Shown one piece after another: positions 8,681 through 18,900 of a DNA stretch of 64,000 bases. The position numbers and the translations under genes were made by a program. Each line of letters starts with the position of its first letter. The stretch's first letter is position 1. The DNA is from Closterium sp. NIES-65 (taxonomy: Eukaryota; Streptophyta; Zygnematophyceae; Desmidiales; Closteriaceae), in assembly GCA_948144175.1 (NCBI GenBank), contig CANXME010002532.1:1-64000 (forward strand), given 5' to 3'. A model generated the notes under the pieces. The model had not been told where the DNA came from, searched no databases, and worked only from the letters and a program-made list of their open reading frames with translations.

Positions 8681-11600
8681 CATTCCATCATGTGCCCTCA
8701 CCCGTCCCCTCTTCCCCCCTCCCCCCCTCCCGCCCACTTCCCAGATTTCGGCACGTTTGTGAACAAGGATTATGAGTCCGAGGATGAGGCGATGGACACG
8801 GGCACGATGCGTGTCGCCAGGTCAGACGAGCCGTCCGCCAAGTCAGCAGCCGCCACGTCATCAGCGGAGGGCGTGGAGTCGTCTTCGGATAACATACGGC
8901 GCTGCGCTGGCGGCGTTGGGGGCGGGCAGCGCAAGGCCAAGCCGGCCCAGGCCAAGTGAGTGTGTGTGGGTGGCTCGGATTGTGGTAGTGGTGATTGGGC
9001 GTGTGCAGTATACAGGGCGTGTGCAGTATACAGGGCGTGGAGTCGTCTTCGGGTAACATTGGATTGGCGCAGCGCTGGCAGCGCTGGGGGGGCAGCGCAA
9101 GGCCAAGCCAGCCCAGGCCAAGTGAGTGCACGCTTCGAGAATTCCAAAAAGAATGGAGCTATGGGTGGGTGGGCAACGCAAAGCAAAGTCAGCACATCCC
9201 TCTGGTTCACCATCTCCCTCTGGTTTCACCATCTCCCTCTGGTTCACCATCTCCCTCTGGTTCACCATCTCCCTCTGCTTCACCATCTCCCCTCTCCTTC
9301 CAGGTCCGCCCCTTCTCCAAGGGCAGAGTGCCCACCAGTGCCCCCGGAGCAAGCAGCAGCAGCGGGCATGGAGCAAGAAGCCCTGACGAGGAAGGGCACG
9401 GATTTCTTTGCTTTGAGGGGGAGACTGTATCAGGCAACCTTTTCCCTCCCCTCCCCTCCCCTCCCTGCATTCCCCTTCCAGGTCTGCTCCGTCCCGCAGG
9501 GCAGAGAGACCTCCAGTGCCCCCGAAGCAAGCAGCAGCAGCGGGCATGGAACTGGAGGCGAAGAGGAGGAAGGGCACGGATTTCTTTGCGGGGGCGAGAC
9601 AGGCGATGGAGGATGGGACGAGGCAGGCCATTGCTGATAGCACCCGCCCCGCTCAAAGAGCCAGTCCTGGGCTGCAGGATAAGGTGAGAGAGGGTGAGCA
9701 AGGGTGAGAGAGGGTGAGAGAGGGTGAGAGAGGGTGAGAGAGGGTGAGAGAGGGTGAGAGAGGGTGAGAGTACGCCTGTTCAAGAAAGAGTGCAGCTGAG
9801 TGAGGCACGCGTGCGTGTGCTGACTCAGTGTGTGTACTAGAGGAGGAGCTGGAGATGAGAAGGAGGAGGGGGAGGAAGGAAGGGCACGGATTTCTTTGCA
9901 GGGGCACGGCAGGCGATGGAGGATGGGACGAGGCAGGCCATTGCTGATAGCACCCGGCCTGCTTAGAGAGCCAGCCCTGGGCTGCAAGATAAGGTGAGAG
10001 AGAGAGTCTAAGCCCAAGGTAACGGCATCTGGTTGGTGGTTTTTCTAGGCGTTTCAAAAGCGTGTGGCCTTGTATTTCTGACCCTCATCTTCCCCCTACC
10101 CCCCCCCCCCCCCCCACCCCCCCACTTCTTTTCCTCGTTTCCCCTTCCTATCACTCTCCCAGCTATCAGCGGTGTATGCAGCGGGCAACACGGTCCCCAT
10201 CCCCTTCCTCCGAGCATGCGACATCTACCCCTCCTCCCTCATCGCCTCATCCGGCCCCGACGGGGCTCCCTTTGATCAGTGTGGGCTGGAGGCGATTCAA
10301 GAGCTGTCAGGGAGTGGTGGGCTGGCAGGCAGCAAGGGCGCCAGACGAACACCTGCTGCTGAGGTGAGGCGGAACACTGTGAGGTAGCAGCCTTCCATAC
10401 TGAGGTGAGGAATGCAGGTCCGCTGGTTCCTTGTACTGAGTTCTGCTGTTGCTAGTACTTGCCATGGTGGGGTTCGAGCCCCGACGGTGCTCCCTTTGAC
10501 CAGTGTGGGCTGGAGGCGATTCAGGAGCTGGCAGGCAGCAAGGCCGCCAGACGAACACCTGCTGCTGAGGCGAGGCACAGTAGCAGCCTTCCATACTGTG
10601 CTGTGCTCCTTAGTAATTACTGATGCTACAAGGGGAGGGGTTACAAGGCCCCGAGGGCAACCTGGCCCTCTTTGACCAGTGTGGGCTGGAGGCGATTCAG
10701 GAGCTGTCAGGGAGTGGTGGGCTGGCAGGGAGCAAAGGCGCCAGACGAACGCCCGCGGCTGAGGTGAGGGAGGAGGCGAGGATAAGTAAAGGGCGGCCAG
10801 TCGGACCACCCAACAGCGTCCTTCTGTTCAGCCTCTTCTTTCGATCCCCTACCATTCCCACTACATGCCGTTAAAGCTCGCGGCCCAAATTGCGGGCCGC
10901 GCTGTGCAACCTTAGTAAGGTTGATCGAAAGTTGTTTTTGCAGGTGCTGGTTTTGCGAATTGAGGTTACGGGCTGTACGAAGGAAGCTGATTGGCTAGTC
11001 AATTTGACCACTGAGCTGATTGGCTAGCAAAATTGAAACAGTGTTTGCGGAGGGGGTTGGGTGGGAAACTGGCAAGGATAGTATTTGTGCAATATGGGAC
11101 TCATGCAACCAAACGCGAAGTGGCCCCTGGGGTCTGCTGAGTCAGCGAAATGTGTTTTGAGATTGGCAAGAGGTTGGCGAAACCAAAGCCCTCAACCCAC
11201 CCAACACCTCAACTTTCCAACCCTGCTCCCTCACCTCCCAACATGCAACTTTAGTAAAGTTGTACAATTTGGGCTGCGAGCTTTAATGCATGACATTTGA
11301 GTCTGACTCTAAAGTCATCTCCATCCCTGGATTGTTCTCCTGCCGGACAAGCCAACAGCCCTTTCTTTCTGAATCGTCTCTTTGATTCTCCTACCATTTA
11401 CTCTACACCCCATCCCCACCACAGGTGCCACTACCCCCCAGTGTGTACCGCAGACTAGCCAACAGCACCACCCTCCCCAATCTCGCCCGAGCGCTGGCGT
11501 ACCATAAACAGTACGTGATGCTCCTCATAACGAGTATAAATTCTTGTATCATTGATCATGTATCATCATACAGTATGTCGTGGCTTGTTTGTCTTCGAAT

Positions 11601-11892
11601 CTTTTGGTGCCTCCTTGAATTTTTTCTTGTTCTCTGCTCGCAACACATTCAGACACTTATCATTTAGACAACACAATGAGACTGCTGCTAGTTACCCACT
11701 CCGCTAGCTACCGTATCTGTGTTTGCCCGTTGTCAACTGTAACCTCCCATTCCGGCCCTCTCTTTGGCCCCTCTGTCTGTCCCCCATATAAGGTGTTTGG
11801 ACGAGATGCCTCTACAAGGATGGCAAGTAACACAAGAGAAGGCCATCATACACAACCTATCTGACACCATACGGACTATTCTCCGCCTATAA
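8112..11892 (+). CDS. SIK1: SIK1-like Ste20/Hippo-type protein kinase, C-terminal exons
   Basis: Five exons join in phase at GT/AG sites: 8745-8955, 9482-9683, 10163-10363, 11425-11510 and 11793-11892 (stop TAA 11890-11892). The first encodes FGTFVNKDYESEDEAMD, the regulatory linker after a germinal-centre-type kinase domain. The third contains YAAGNTVPIPFLRACDI. The last two contain PLPPSVYRRL, ALAYHKQ and EMPLQGW, ending in SDTIRTILRL. From memory of the plant SIK1 family (Arabidopsis At1g69220), this tail is its conserved C-terminus. SIK1 is the plant Hippo/MST-like kinase acting with MOB1 in cell proliferation and growth, and in immune signalling. The catalytic kinase domain is not seen here; it must lie upstream of the window or be lost. 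The acceptor at 11792 (ATATAAG) is weak. Extra exon copies surround most exons. Confidence 0.72.
8999..9440 (+). pseudogene. Partial copies of SIK1 exon ends and of the RKGTDFF exon
   Basis: 9030-9121 repeats the end of the 8745-8955 exon (GVESSS... through KAKPAQAK) and carries its own GTGAGT donor at 9122. 9304-9425 is an earlier copy of the 9482-9683 exon, open through RKGTDFFA, then diverging without a donor. Confidence 0.75.
9690..9995 (+). pseudogene. GAGAGGGTGA microsatellite and third copy of the RKGTDFF exon with a stop
   Basis: 9690-9770 is a GGGTGAGAGA repeat grown from the donor sequence of the preceding exon. 9870-9993 repeats that exon (KGTDFFAGARQAMEDG...) but carries TAG where the intact copy has CAA, before RASPGLQDK and another GTGAGA donor. 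Confidence 0.75.
10485..10765 (+). pseudogene. Two partial copies of the SIK1 GLEAIQELSG exon
   Basis: The stretch encoding FDQCGLEAIQEL through ARRTPAAE in the 10163-10363 exon recurs at about 10485-10570 (with an internal deletion) and 10668-10762 (followed by GTGAGG). Neither has the upstream half of the exon. Confidence 0.75.
10871..11286. mobile_element. MITE with TTAA ends inside a SIK1 intron
   Basis: Left end TTAAAGCTCGCGGCCCAAAT; right end, read on the other strand, TTAAAGCTCGCAGCCCAAAT. The similarity continues to a second inverted block (CAACCTTAGTAAGGTTG against CAACTTTACTAAAGTTG). Length 416 bp with no coding capacity. TTAA at both ends fits a piggyBac-type target, but the TIR itself is not one I recognise. 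Confidence 0.65.
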
Positions 11893-12360
11893 TGCATCTT
11901 CAGGGTCTACCGTAATGGAGGAATGTAACAACTTGTGCGTTCGAGGTGCCTCGAAATGTAATGCGTAACTCCCACAGTAATTGCTTTGCATCGCTTTCGT
12001 TTGTTTCTCCATGTCATTGTCAAATCAAACTTAAAATGCCCGATTGTTCAGCCATCATCATGTTCTGATAAAGAGTGGGTGGAACGGGACAAACGGCTAA
12101 ATTATGTTCAACAATATCACCTTGCACAACGTGTACCTGATTGGAAAAAATATTTATAGAAGTCAGATTGTTTATGAGTCTCATCATGCTATTTTAAACC
12201 CAAGTCTAGGGCGTCCTTACACACAAAAGTTCACCTGCTACTCTTCAGTTTGGACAAGACCAGCAGGGCATACAGAGATCACAAACCCTAAACGCCAGCA
12301 GCATTTTATGCAGACAGTCAAAATGCAAGTAAAGTATTACGAAGTGACGACAGCAGAGCA

Positions 12361-12562
12361 TGAAGCTCCTCATGCAACTTTCTTGAGGGCTCTCTCCAGG
12401 GCCAAATCATTCACAGTGCCAACGAGCGTCTCCTGCTCACGCCCAGCCCTGAAGGTTTTCACGGTAGGAACGCTTCGGACGCCATATTCGGACGATGTCC
12501 AGGAACTTTCGTCAGTGTCCACCTTGAAACAGGTGGCCCTTTGACCGTGCTGATTTGAGTGG
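12361..12562 (-). pseudogene. Partial tandem duplicate of the thioredoxin-like gene (C-terminal half)
   Basis: On the minus strand an open stretch encodes CFKVDTDES, YGVRSVPTVKTFRAG, REQETLVG and a divergent tail ending LKKVA with stop TGA. It parallels the last half of the 12732-13049 gene. A possible AG acceptor lies near 12565, but no first half with the active site is found before the neighbouring gene starts. The shared 3' flank (TTTGGACAA..CAGCA...AAACCCTAAACGCC at 12250-12300 and 12620-12670) shows that the 3' flank was duplicated with it. Confidence 0.7.
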
Positions 12563-12731
12563 GAAGTGAGGCCAAATGTACTGTGACCTTATACACAAAC
12601 TTCATCTGTTACATTTTCAGTTTGGACAATATCAGCACAGAACACGGAGATGACAAACCCTAAACGCCGGACAGCTTGATATGTAGGTAAGTATCGTCAT
12701 CTCGAGTGAAGGCAGCAGAGGACGAAGAAGC

Positions 12732-13049
12732 TCATATAAAATTATCGAGGGTTGTGGGCAGCTCCGAATGAGGCACACAGCCAACGAGCGTCTCTTGCTC
12801 ACGACCAGCCCTGAAGATTTTCACGGTGGGAACGGTTCGGACGCCATATTCGGCCGACGTGTTGGGACTTTCGTCAGTGTCCATCTTGTAACAGGAAGCC
12901 GTTCCTGAAAAATCCTCGGCAACCTCATCAATCAAGGGATCCATCATCTTGCAAGGACCGGACCAATTCGCGTAGAAATAAACGAGAGACGGGAGCTTGT
13001 TGTCCAGAACACGGCTCTGGAAGTCGTCATCCGTTATCTTTGACGCCAT
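12732..13049 (-). CDS. Thioredoxin-like protein with one active-site cysteine (WSGPCKM)
   Basis: Single-exon 105-aa protein with the full thioredoxin length and fold landmarks: LVYFYANWSGPCKMMDPLID around residue 30, KMDTDES near 57, and the cis-proline loop VRTVPTVKIFRAG near 72. In ordinary thioredoxins the motif is WCGPC; here the first, nucleophilic cysteine is serine and only the second remains. Disulfide reduction by the usual dithiol route should not work. Binding, monothiol or structural roles are possible. The sequence resembles bacterial/m-type thioredoxins but has no transit peptide. Two relatives lie at 12361-12562 and 44485-44805. Confidence 0.85.
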   Translation of the reverse strand: MASKITDDDFQSRVLDNKLPSLVYFYANWSGPCKMMDPLIDEVAEDFSGTASCYKMDTDESPNTSAEYGVRTVPTVKIFRAGREQETLVGCVPHSELPTTLDNFI

Positions 13050-14936
13050 TGCCGATGGCGAAATCAGCTACTATACTGGTACTTATAGGTGTGGGAGCCT
13101 AAGAGAAACAACAGTAGCAGTAATGGCTATGAATGCGAAGTTTAAGCAGCTGACGGAAACGAAATGACGAGTGGCCGTCGGAAAAGAAGCACTCGATAAA
13201 GTATTTGGCGATACCCCTGCACAGCACTTACTACGACTCTAGGGCGCAAGAATCAGTCCACGGAAGAGTCTGCTGAGTCACGTACACAAGATGCCCGTTT
13301 GACTAGCCCAAGGTTGCCTTGTGAAGAGGGCTCTTAAGTGATTCTTGCATTTCGCTAAGTTTTCGTCAATTCGCACTTAGTAAAAAGGGACTTTAAAAGA
13401 TTTTGTAACTCTCTGTTCACCGTTTGACGTTGGTCTCTTCTGTCAAACTTCGTTTTTTGTGGTTCGTATTGCTGGAGGTGCTTGTAAATGGGGTGCAACT
13501 GGCTGGCACCCTAATACACGGGTGCAGAGTTTCCATCGTGGGCAGGGCAAATTCGCGCGCAGGGGTTGGGCATCTTGTGTAATCGAGCGAAAGGGTAAGT
13601 GGGGAGAGTCGCGTCAATGATGGGAGGAAAGCTTCCCGCCACAGTAGGGGCGGAGGTGGGCGGCGCTGGTACAGTACAAATAGGCGATGCTGACGCTGGA
13701 GTGCGGATAATACCGTGTGACACAGGTGAAGCGCATTGGGTACCTGAAACGATACGCAATCACAAAAGCGTTGTCGCGCGCGATGGCTGCCCCACACTAA
13801 CGCAATAGGGCAGGCGGAACGGGAGGGTGGAGTCGAATATTCGAGACCGCACCGGTCCCGCTTGCAGTCACCTATCCGTGAGTGAGGGTGGAGGTGCGTG
13901 GGGGGAGTTATATTGTCTTAGGCGCAGGTCGAGCGGATTTGCCAGGGAAGACCTCGCCAGAATCCCTCCGCGAAACCCCGTTCGCCCCTGCGGGTTTTCC
14001 TCGAAGGGATTTCTGTTTTCCCGTAGTCGCGTAGCGGGGCACGCAAGGGGCGGGAGCAAGCCACCCGGCCCGCCCGAAACGAGCCCCGCCAGCTCGGAGT
14101 GGTCCCCGCACGAGCTGGCGATGACGCCAGCTGCTCCCCCACGCCCGTCGAGGAAATCCGCCTTCCTCGACGGATTCCGTCTAAACTCAACGGAAAGTGT
14201 TGCAGAGAAAGCGTGGCATGACGCGCCACAGAGCAGTTTAATACAGAGCACAGCTGCAACAGAAATAAAAGCGTATATGTGAACAAAATAAAAACATAAA
14301 CTGCAATGGGCAAACTTGATAAGGAATAGGAGGCCCTGAAAAACAAGGGAAATCTCTACAATTCTTATTAATAGCTCTATCATCAATTGTAATATTTTTA
14401 ATGCTTAAAAGAATTTGTTAATATCTCCATTGATGTTGAACCATCCCCTCGTCTACACATTTGTCAGCTTGGTACTTTTACTGAAAATCATTGAATACGC
14501 AGGCCTGGATTAGAACAAACAATAGATAACAATATGATACGGTAGTATACAAAGGAGGTGCAGGTCTACGGTCGCACCGCCAGGCACATTGCGCAGGTGC
14601 CAGGTAGAACATGTGTCGACGATCTCGCCACCCGTGTGCCATAGAGTATGTGACGATGTTACGCAGATCGGCTTTTCTAAGACCTCTTGAGCGACATTCG
14701 CTCTCAAGCCGGGTATTGCAGTCGAGCTACTTTCATCGACTAGCTCGACGCTACTTGGTCGAACAACGTTCGCCGAAACTAGCTCGTCGAGCAGAGCACG
14801 TCGAGCAGTGCACATCGAGGGGTCTCGTCGACCACTATTGTACACCAGCAATGCCCGTCAACGTCGTCGAACAGAGCCTGCGCTAGCATTCCCATCGTCG
14901 ACCGAGTCCCTTCATGCACTAGCAATCTCCAGCGCT
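13050..14936. other. Intergenic stretch without a recognised gene
   Basis: 13050-13420 is the upstream flank of the thioredoxin-like gene; its first 60 bases resemble those upstream of the gene at 44805. 13600-14290 is GC-rich with unconvincing open frames on both strands. 14290-14520 is AT-rich. 14690-14935 is dense in GTCGA/TCGAC motifs in both orientations, as is 22960-23060 beyond the copia insertion, suggesting an older repeat that the copia element split. Confidence 0.5.
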
Positions 14937-15069
14937 TGTCAGAACATTATAGCTTATACATTTGTGTAGGCCGTAGTGGGGTAGCCCATTAGGGGTAAAA
15001 CCCAATTAGGGTTAGTACTTGTACCCAACTCTTTCATAGTTCAATCATTCTCTTGTTCTAATCTTCACA
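14937..15069 (+). repeat. 5' LTR of copia-1
   Basis: Begins TGTCAGAACATT and ends TCTTCACA, matching the 3' LTR. Confidence 0.95.
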
Positions 15070-15080
15070 TGGTATAGAGC
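15070..15080 (+). promoter_or_regulatory. Primer binding site of copia-1
   Basis: TGGTATAGAGC directly after the LTR. It matches the initiator tRNA-Met-type copia primer site TGGTATCAGAGC with one base missing. Confidence 0.8.
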
Positions 15081-15184
15081 TGCTTCCCTCGTGGGAACTG
15101 TTCCTAGGGCCCACCAACTTTTTTTTCCTGCCCGGAGCACGCTTGGCCCCTGCCCGAGTCGCGCCCCGTGTCGTTCCTCCTCAA

Positions 15185-15715
15185 GCGGCCTCTAGCCGCC
15201 CCTTTTACGGCCCCTAACGGCCCCGTCGCGCCGCCCTTGCGGCCCCGTCGCGCCGCCCTTTAAGCGGTCCAGTCGCCGCCCCTTACTGCGGCCCCGTCGC
15301 CGCCCTTTCAGTGGCCCCGTCGCCGCCCTTTTCAGCGGCCCTGTCGCCGCCCTTCCACGGCCCCGTCGCCGCCCTTCCACGGCCTTGCCGCCCGCCCTTA
15401 CAGCGGCCCCGTCGCCGCCCTTCAGCGGCCCTGACACCGCCCTTCCGCGGCCCAGTCGCCGCCCTCCAGCGGCCCCATCGCCGCCCTTCAGCGGCCCCGT
15501 CGCCGCCCTTTCAGCGGCCCCATCGCCGCCCTTCCGCAGCCCCGTCGCCGCCCTGCAGCAGCCCCGTTGCCCCCCCCTTCCGTGGCCCAGTTGCCGCCCT
15601 TTCAGCGGCCCGTCGTCGCCCTTTCAGCGGCCCGTAGCCGCCCTTTCAGCGGCCCGTCGCCGCCCTACCAGCGGCCCCGTCGCCGCCCTTCCACGGCCCC
15701 GTCGTCGCTCAGCGG
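15185..15715. repeat. GC-rich tandem repeat in the copia-1 leader
   Basis: Imperfect units of about 20-22 bp containing GGCCCCGTCGCCGCCC, giving Pro/Ala-rich frames. The leader of copia-2 has a comparable GCGGCCCCTC repeat. Confidence 0.85.
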
Positions 15716-15959
15716 CCCAGCGCCCGAGCCGCCGAGCAGCCTAGCCAGCGAGCAGCCGAATCGCCGAGCAGCCGAGCCGCCCGACCGCCGAGCCGCCCTG
15801 CAGCCGAGCCGCCCGACCGCCGAGCCGCCTAGCAGCCGAGCTGCCGAGCCGCACCGCAACCGAGGCGCTGCCACCTGTCGCCCTGCCCGGGACCGCCCCA
15901 CTTGCCTGGTAAGAGCAGCGTCTCTGCCACTGCACTGCCCTGCCCCATTGTACTCTCTA

Positions 15960-18900
15960 CCTGTCTACTACTGTCACGGCCTCCCCTAGTGTTCTCACCT
16001 TTGACGCTAAGGGTCGGGCAGCTGACTTTAAGGTCTGGGTAGATGATCTGCAGCTTTTCCTACAGTGCGATAGGGCAGACGGCCTCTCCCTGTTTGACCT
16101 CACTTCTGGTGCCTCTCCTGCCCCTGCTGCTGATGCTGACGCCATTGTTCGCTCACAGTGGCCCACCCGCGATGCTGCTGCTCGCCTTGCTGTGCGCCAC
16201 CACTTACCGACCACTGAGCGTGCGCACTTTAGCCAGTACAAGAGTGCTCAGACCTTGTACAACGCTGTAGTTGCCCACTACTCTTCCATTGCCACTGCTG
16301 CACTGAGCCGCCTCATGCTACCGTACCTCTTCCCTGACCTTGCTGCCTTTCCCACAGTCGCTGACCTCATTACGCACCTCCGCACTAGTGACACTCGCTA
16401 CCGCGCTGCGCTTCCTGCTGAGTTCTGCGCCAAAACCCCCCCCCCCCCCATGTACATCACCCTCTACTACATAGTCACCCGGCTCCCTGACTCTCCCCGC
16501 GTAGTCAAGGACCACTTCCTCTCAGTTTGCCCCACCACCTTCAACGTTGACCTCCTCGAGAAGGCCCTCCTAGCGGCAGAGAAGAGCATAGTCGCTGTAG
16601 GAGCCTCTCGTGGTGACCCTCGCACCCCCGTCTTTGAGGGGTGTTCTCCCTCCCCCCTCTTGCCCTCTGTTGCCTCTGCTGCTGCGGCCGACCTCGTTGG
16701 TTTCGAGTCGGTCGGCGCTGCGTCTGCCCGAGCGGGAAATGCCGCACCGGCAAGGGCAAGGGGGGCAAGGGCGCTGGAGGGGCTGGAGGGGGTGGTGGAG
16801 GTGGTGGTGGATGCAAGAGGGAGTGGGGGTGGTGGTGGGAGTGGTGCCGGGGGTGGCGGCGGCGGCGGCAGCAGTAGAGGCGGCGGAGGCGGTGGTGGTG
16901 GCGGAGGGAGCGGAGGAGGCGGAGGTGGCGGAGGAGGCGGAGGTGGAGGAGGCGGCGGAGGCGGCGGCGGCGGCGGCGGCGGTGGTGGAGCGGGTCGCGA
17001 CTCTGCGCAGAGGAGTGGCTCCGGTGGTGGTCCGCGCCAGCAGCAGCGGAGTGGTGTGACCCTGTCACCTCAGTAGCTTCGAGAGTGGTACACTATGCGT
17101 CAGCGCGGTGGGGGTTTTGGTCCCTGCACTTACGTCCTCCGTACTAGCGACCAAGCTGGTGAGCAGTGCGGAGGCCGCACTCCACCCAGCGCTGCTTCGG
17201 TTGCCTGACGGACGCATGGCGTTGCCAATTCCCTGAGGCGTCAGAGATCCCTCGCTGGGGAGATCTGTCTAGGGCGAGGGTTGCCGTCTTTGATCTTGAC
17301 TATGATGCTATCCTTGCTGCCATGTATTCTGTGACTACTAGTGTTAAGGGTGACTGTTACCTGTGTGTACCGCCTGAACCGGGCATTGAGGCCACTGCTC
17401 TAGGTGCTGGTGAGGCTGCTGCTCTAGGTGCGAGTGCGTCTGCTGCCCCAGGTGCTAGTGCGTCTGCTGCCCTAAGTGCTGGTGAGTCTGCTCTCTCAAG
17501 TACTACGTCGGCTCAAGCCTTCCACACCTTCACCCTTGACTCGGGTGCGTCCCTCTCCTTCTTTCGAGACCGCACCACTCTTACGCCGCTCAGTCGGCCG
17601 GTCGCAGTCTCCCTTGCAGACCCCTCTAGGGGTCCTATCCTTGCTAGCTTCTCCACTGTCTTACCGTGCCCGGCAGCCCCCTCTGGCACCCTGTCACGTC
17701 TCTACCTCCCCTCGTTCTCTACGAACTTGGTGAGTGGAGCGGACCTACAGGATAGGGGGGTTGACCAGTTCACTCCTGCGAGTCAGCGGGTTACCCACTG
17801 CACGTGTGCTCGCACAGGCCGACACTTGGCCACGTTCACCCGCCGACCAGGGTCAAGCCTGTACACCCTTACTACTGCATCTCCTCCGGATGCTGAGTCT
17901 GCCCAGGTAGCTGCGTCGAGTCAGGTGTTTGCTGCAGCGTCTTGGTCTGGTCCTGAGTCTGCTCCCTGCTCGTGTCGTCTCCTGTCCCACCACACTCTCG
18001 ATTGGCACCACCGCCTTGGTCACCCCTCCTTGCCTCGTCTCTGAGGCATGGCCTCCCGTGTCCTTGTCTCTGGTCTCCACCGGTCTCTCCCTCCCCTACC
18101 TCCGGGGCCTGGCCCTACCTGCGTCCCTTGCGTGAAGGGGCGACAGCGCGCCGCCCCTCACTCCTCCGAGTTTCCTCCGACAGAGGCTCCGCTGCAGACT
18201 CTCCACATGGTCGTGTGGGGCCCTGCCCGCGTCAATGGACAGGGGCGCGAGCGGTACTTCCTGCTGGTGGTTGACGAATACTCGCGTTACACCATAGTCT
18301 TCCCCTTGCGCAACAAGGGTGACGTCACTGAGGTGTTGATCGACTAGATCCGCGCAGCTCGTCTCCAGCTCAGAGAGAGTTTCGGCTCGGACTTTCCTGT
18401 TCTGCGTCTGCACTCTGACAGAGGCGGGGAGTTTTCCTCTGCCCGTCTGGGAGCTTTCTGTCAAGCACAGGGCATCCGCCAGACCTTCACGCTTCCGGCC
18501 TCTCCACAGCAAAATGGGATTGCTGAGCACCGCATTGGCATGGTCATGGACGTCGCTCGTACGTCCATGATGGATGCAACTGCCCCCCATTTTCTGTGGC
18601 CGTTTGCGGTTCAGTACGCCGCGCATCAGCTCAACCTTCAGCCCTGGGTCTCCTTACCAGAGACCTCCCCCGCCTTGCGGTGGACCGGAAAGGTTGGCGA
18701 TGCGTCTGCGTTTCGGGTCTGGGGATCTCAGGCGTTTGTCCGCGACTTGTCTGCGAACAAGCCGTCCCCCCGTGTTGTTCCCTGCGTCTTCCTTGGCTTC
18801 CACCCTGACGCGCCTGGGTGGCAGTTCTACCACCCCACCTCGCGCCGTGTTCTGTCCTCCCAGGACGTCACCTTTGACGAGTCGGTGCCTTACTACCATC

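Noticed and set aside
12104..12544. 146-codon plus-strand frame
   Set aside because: Its second half is the antisense of the thioredoxin duplicate; the first half is 3' flank.
13599..13808. 69-codon plus-strand frame
   Set aside because: No homology or context; overlaps minus-strand frames of equal quality.
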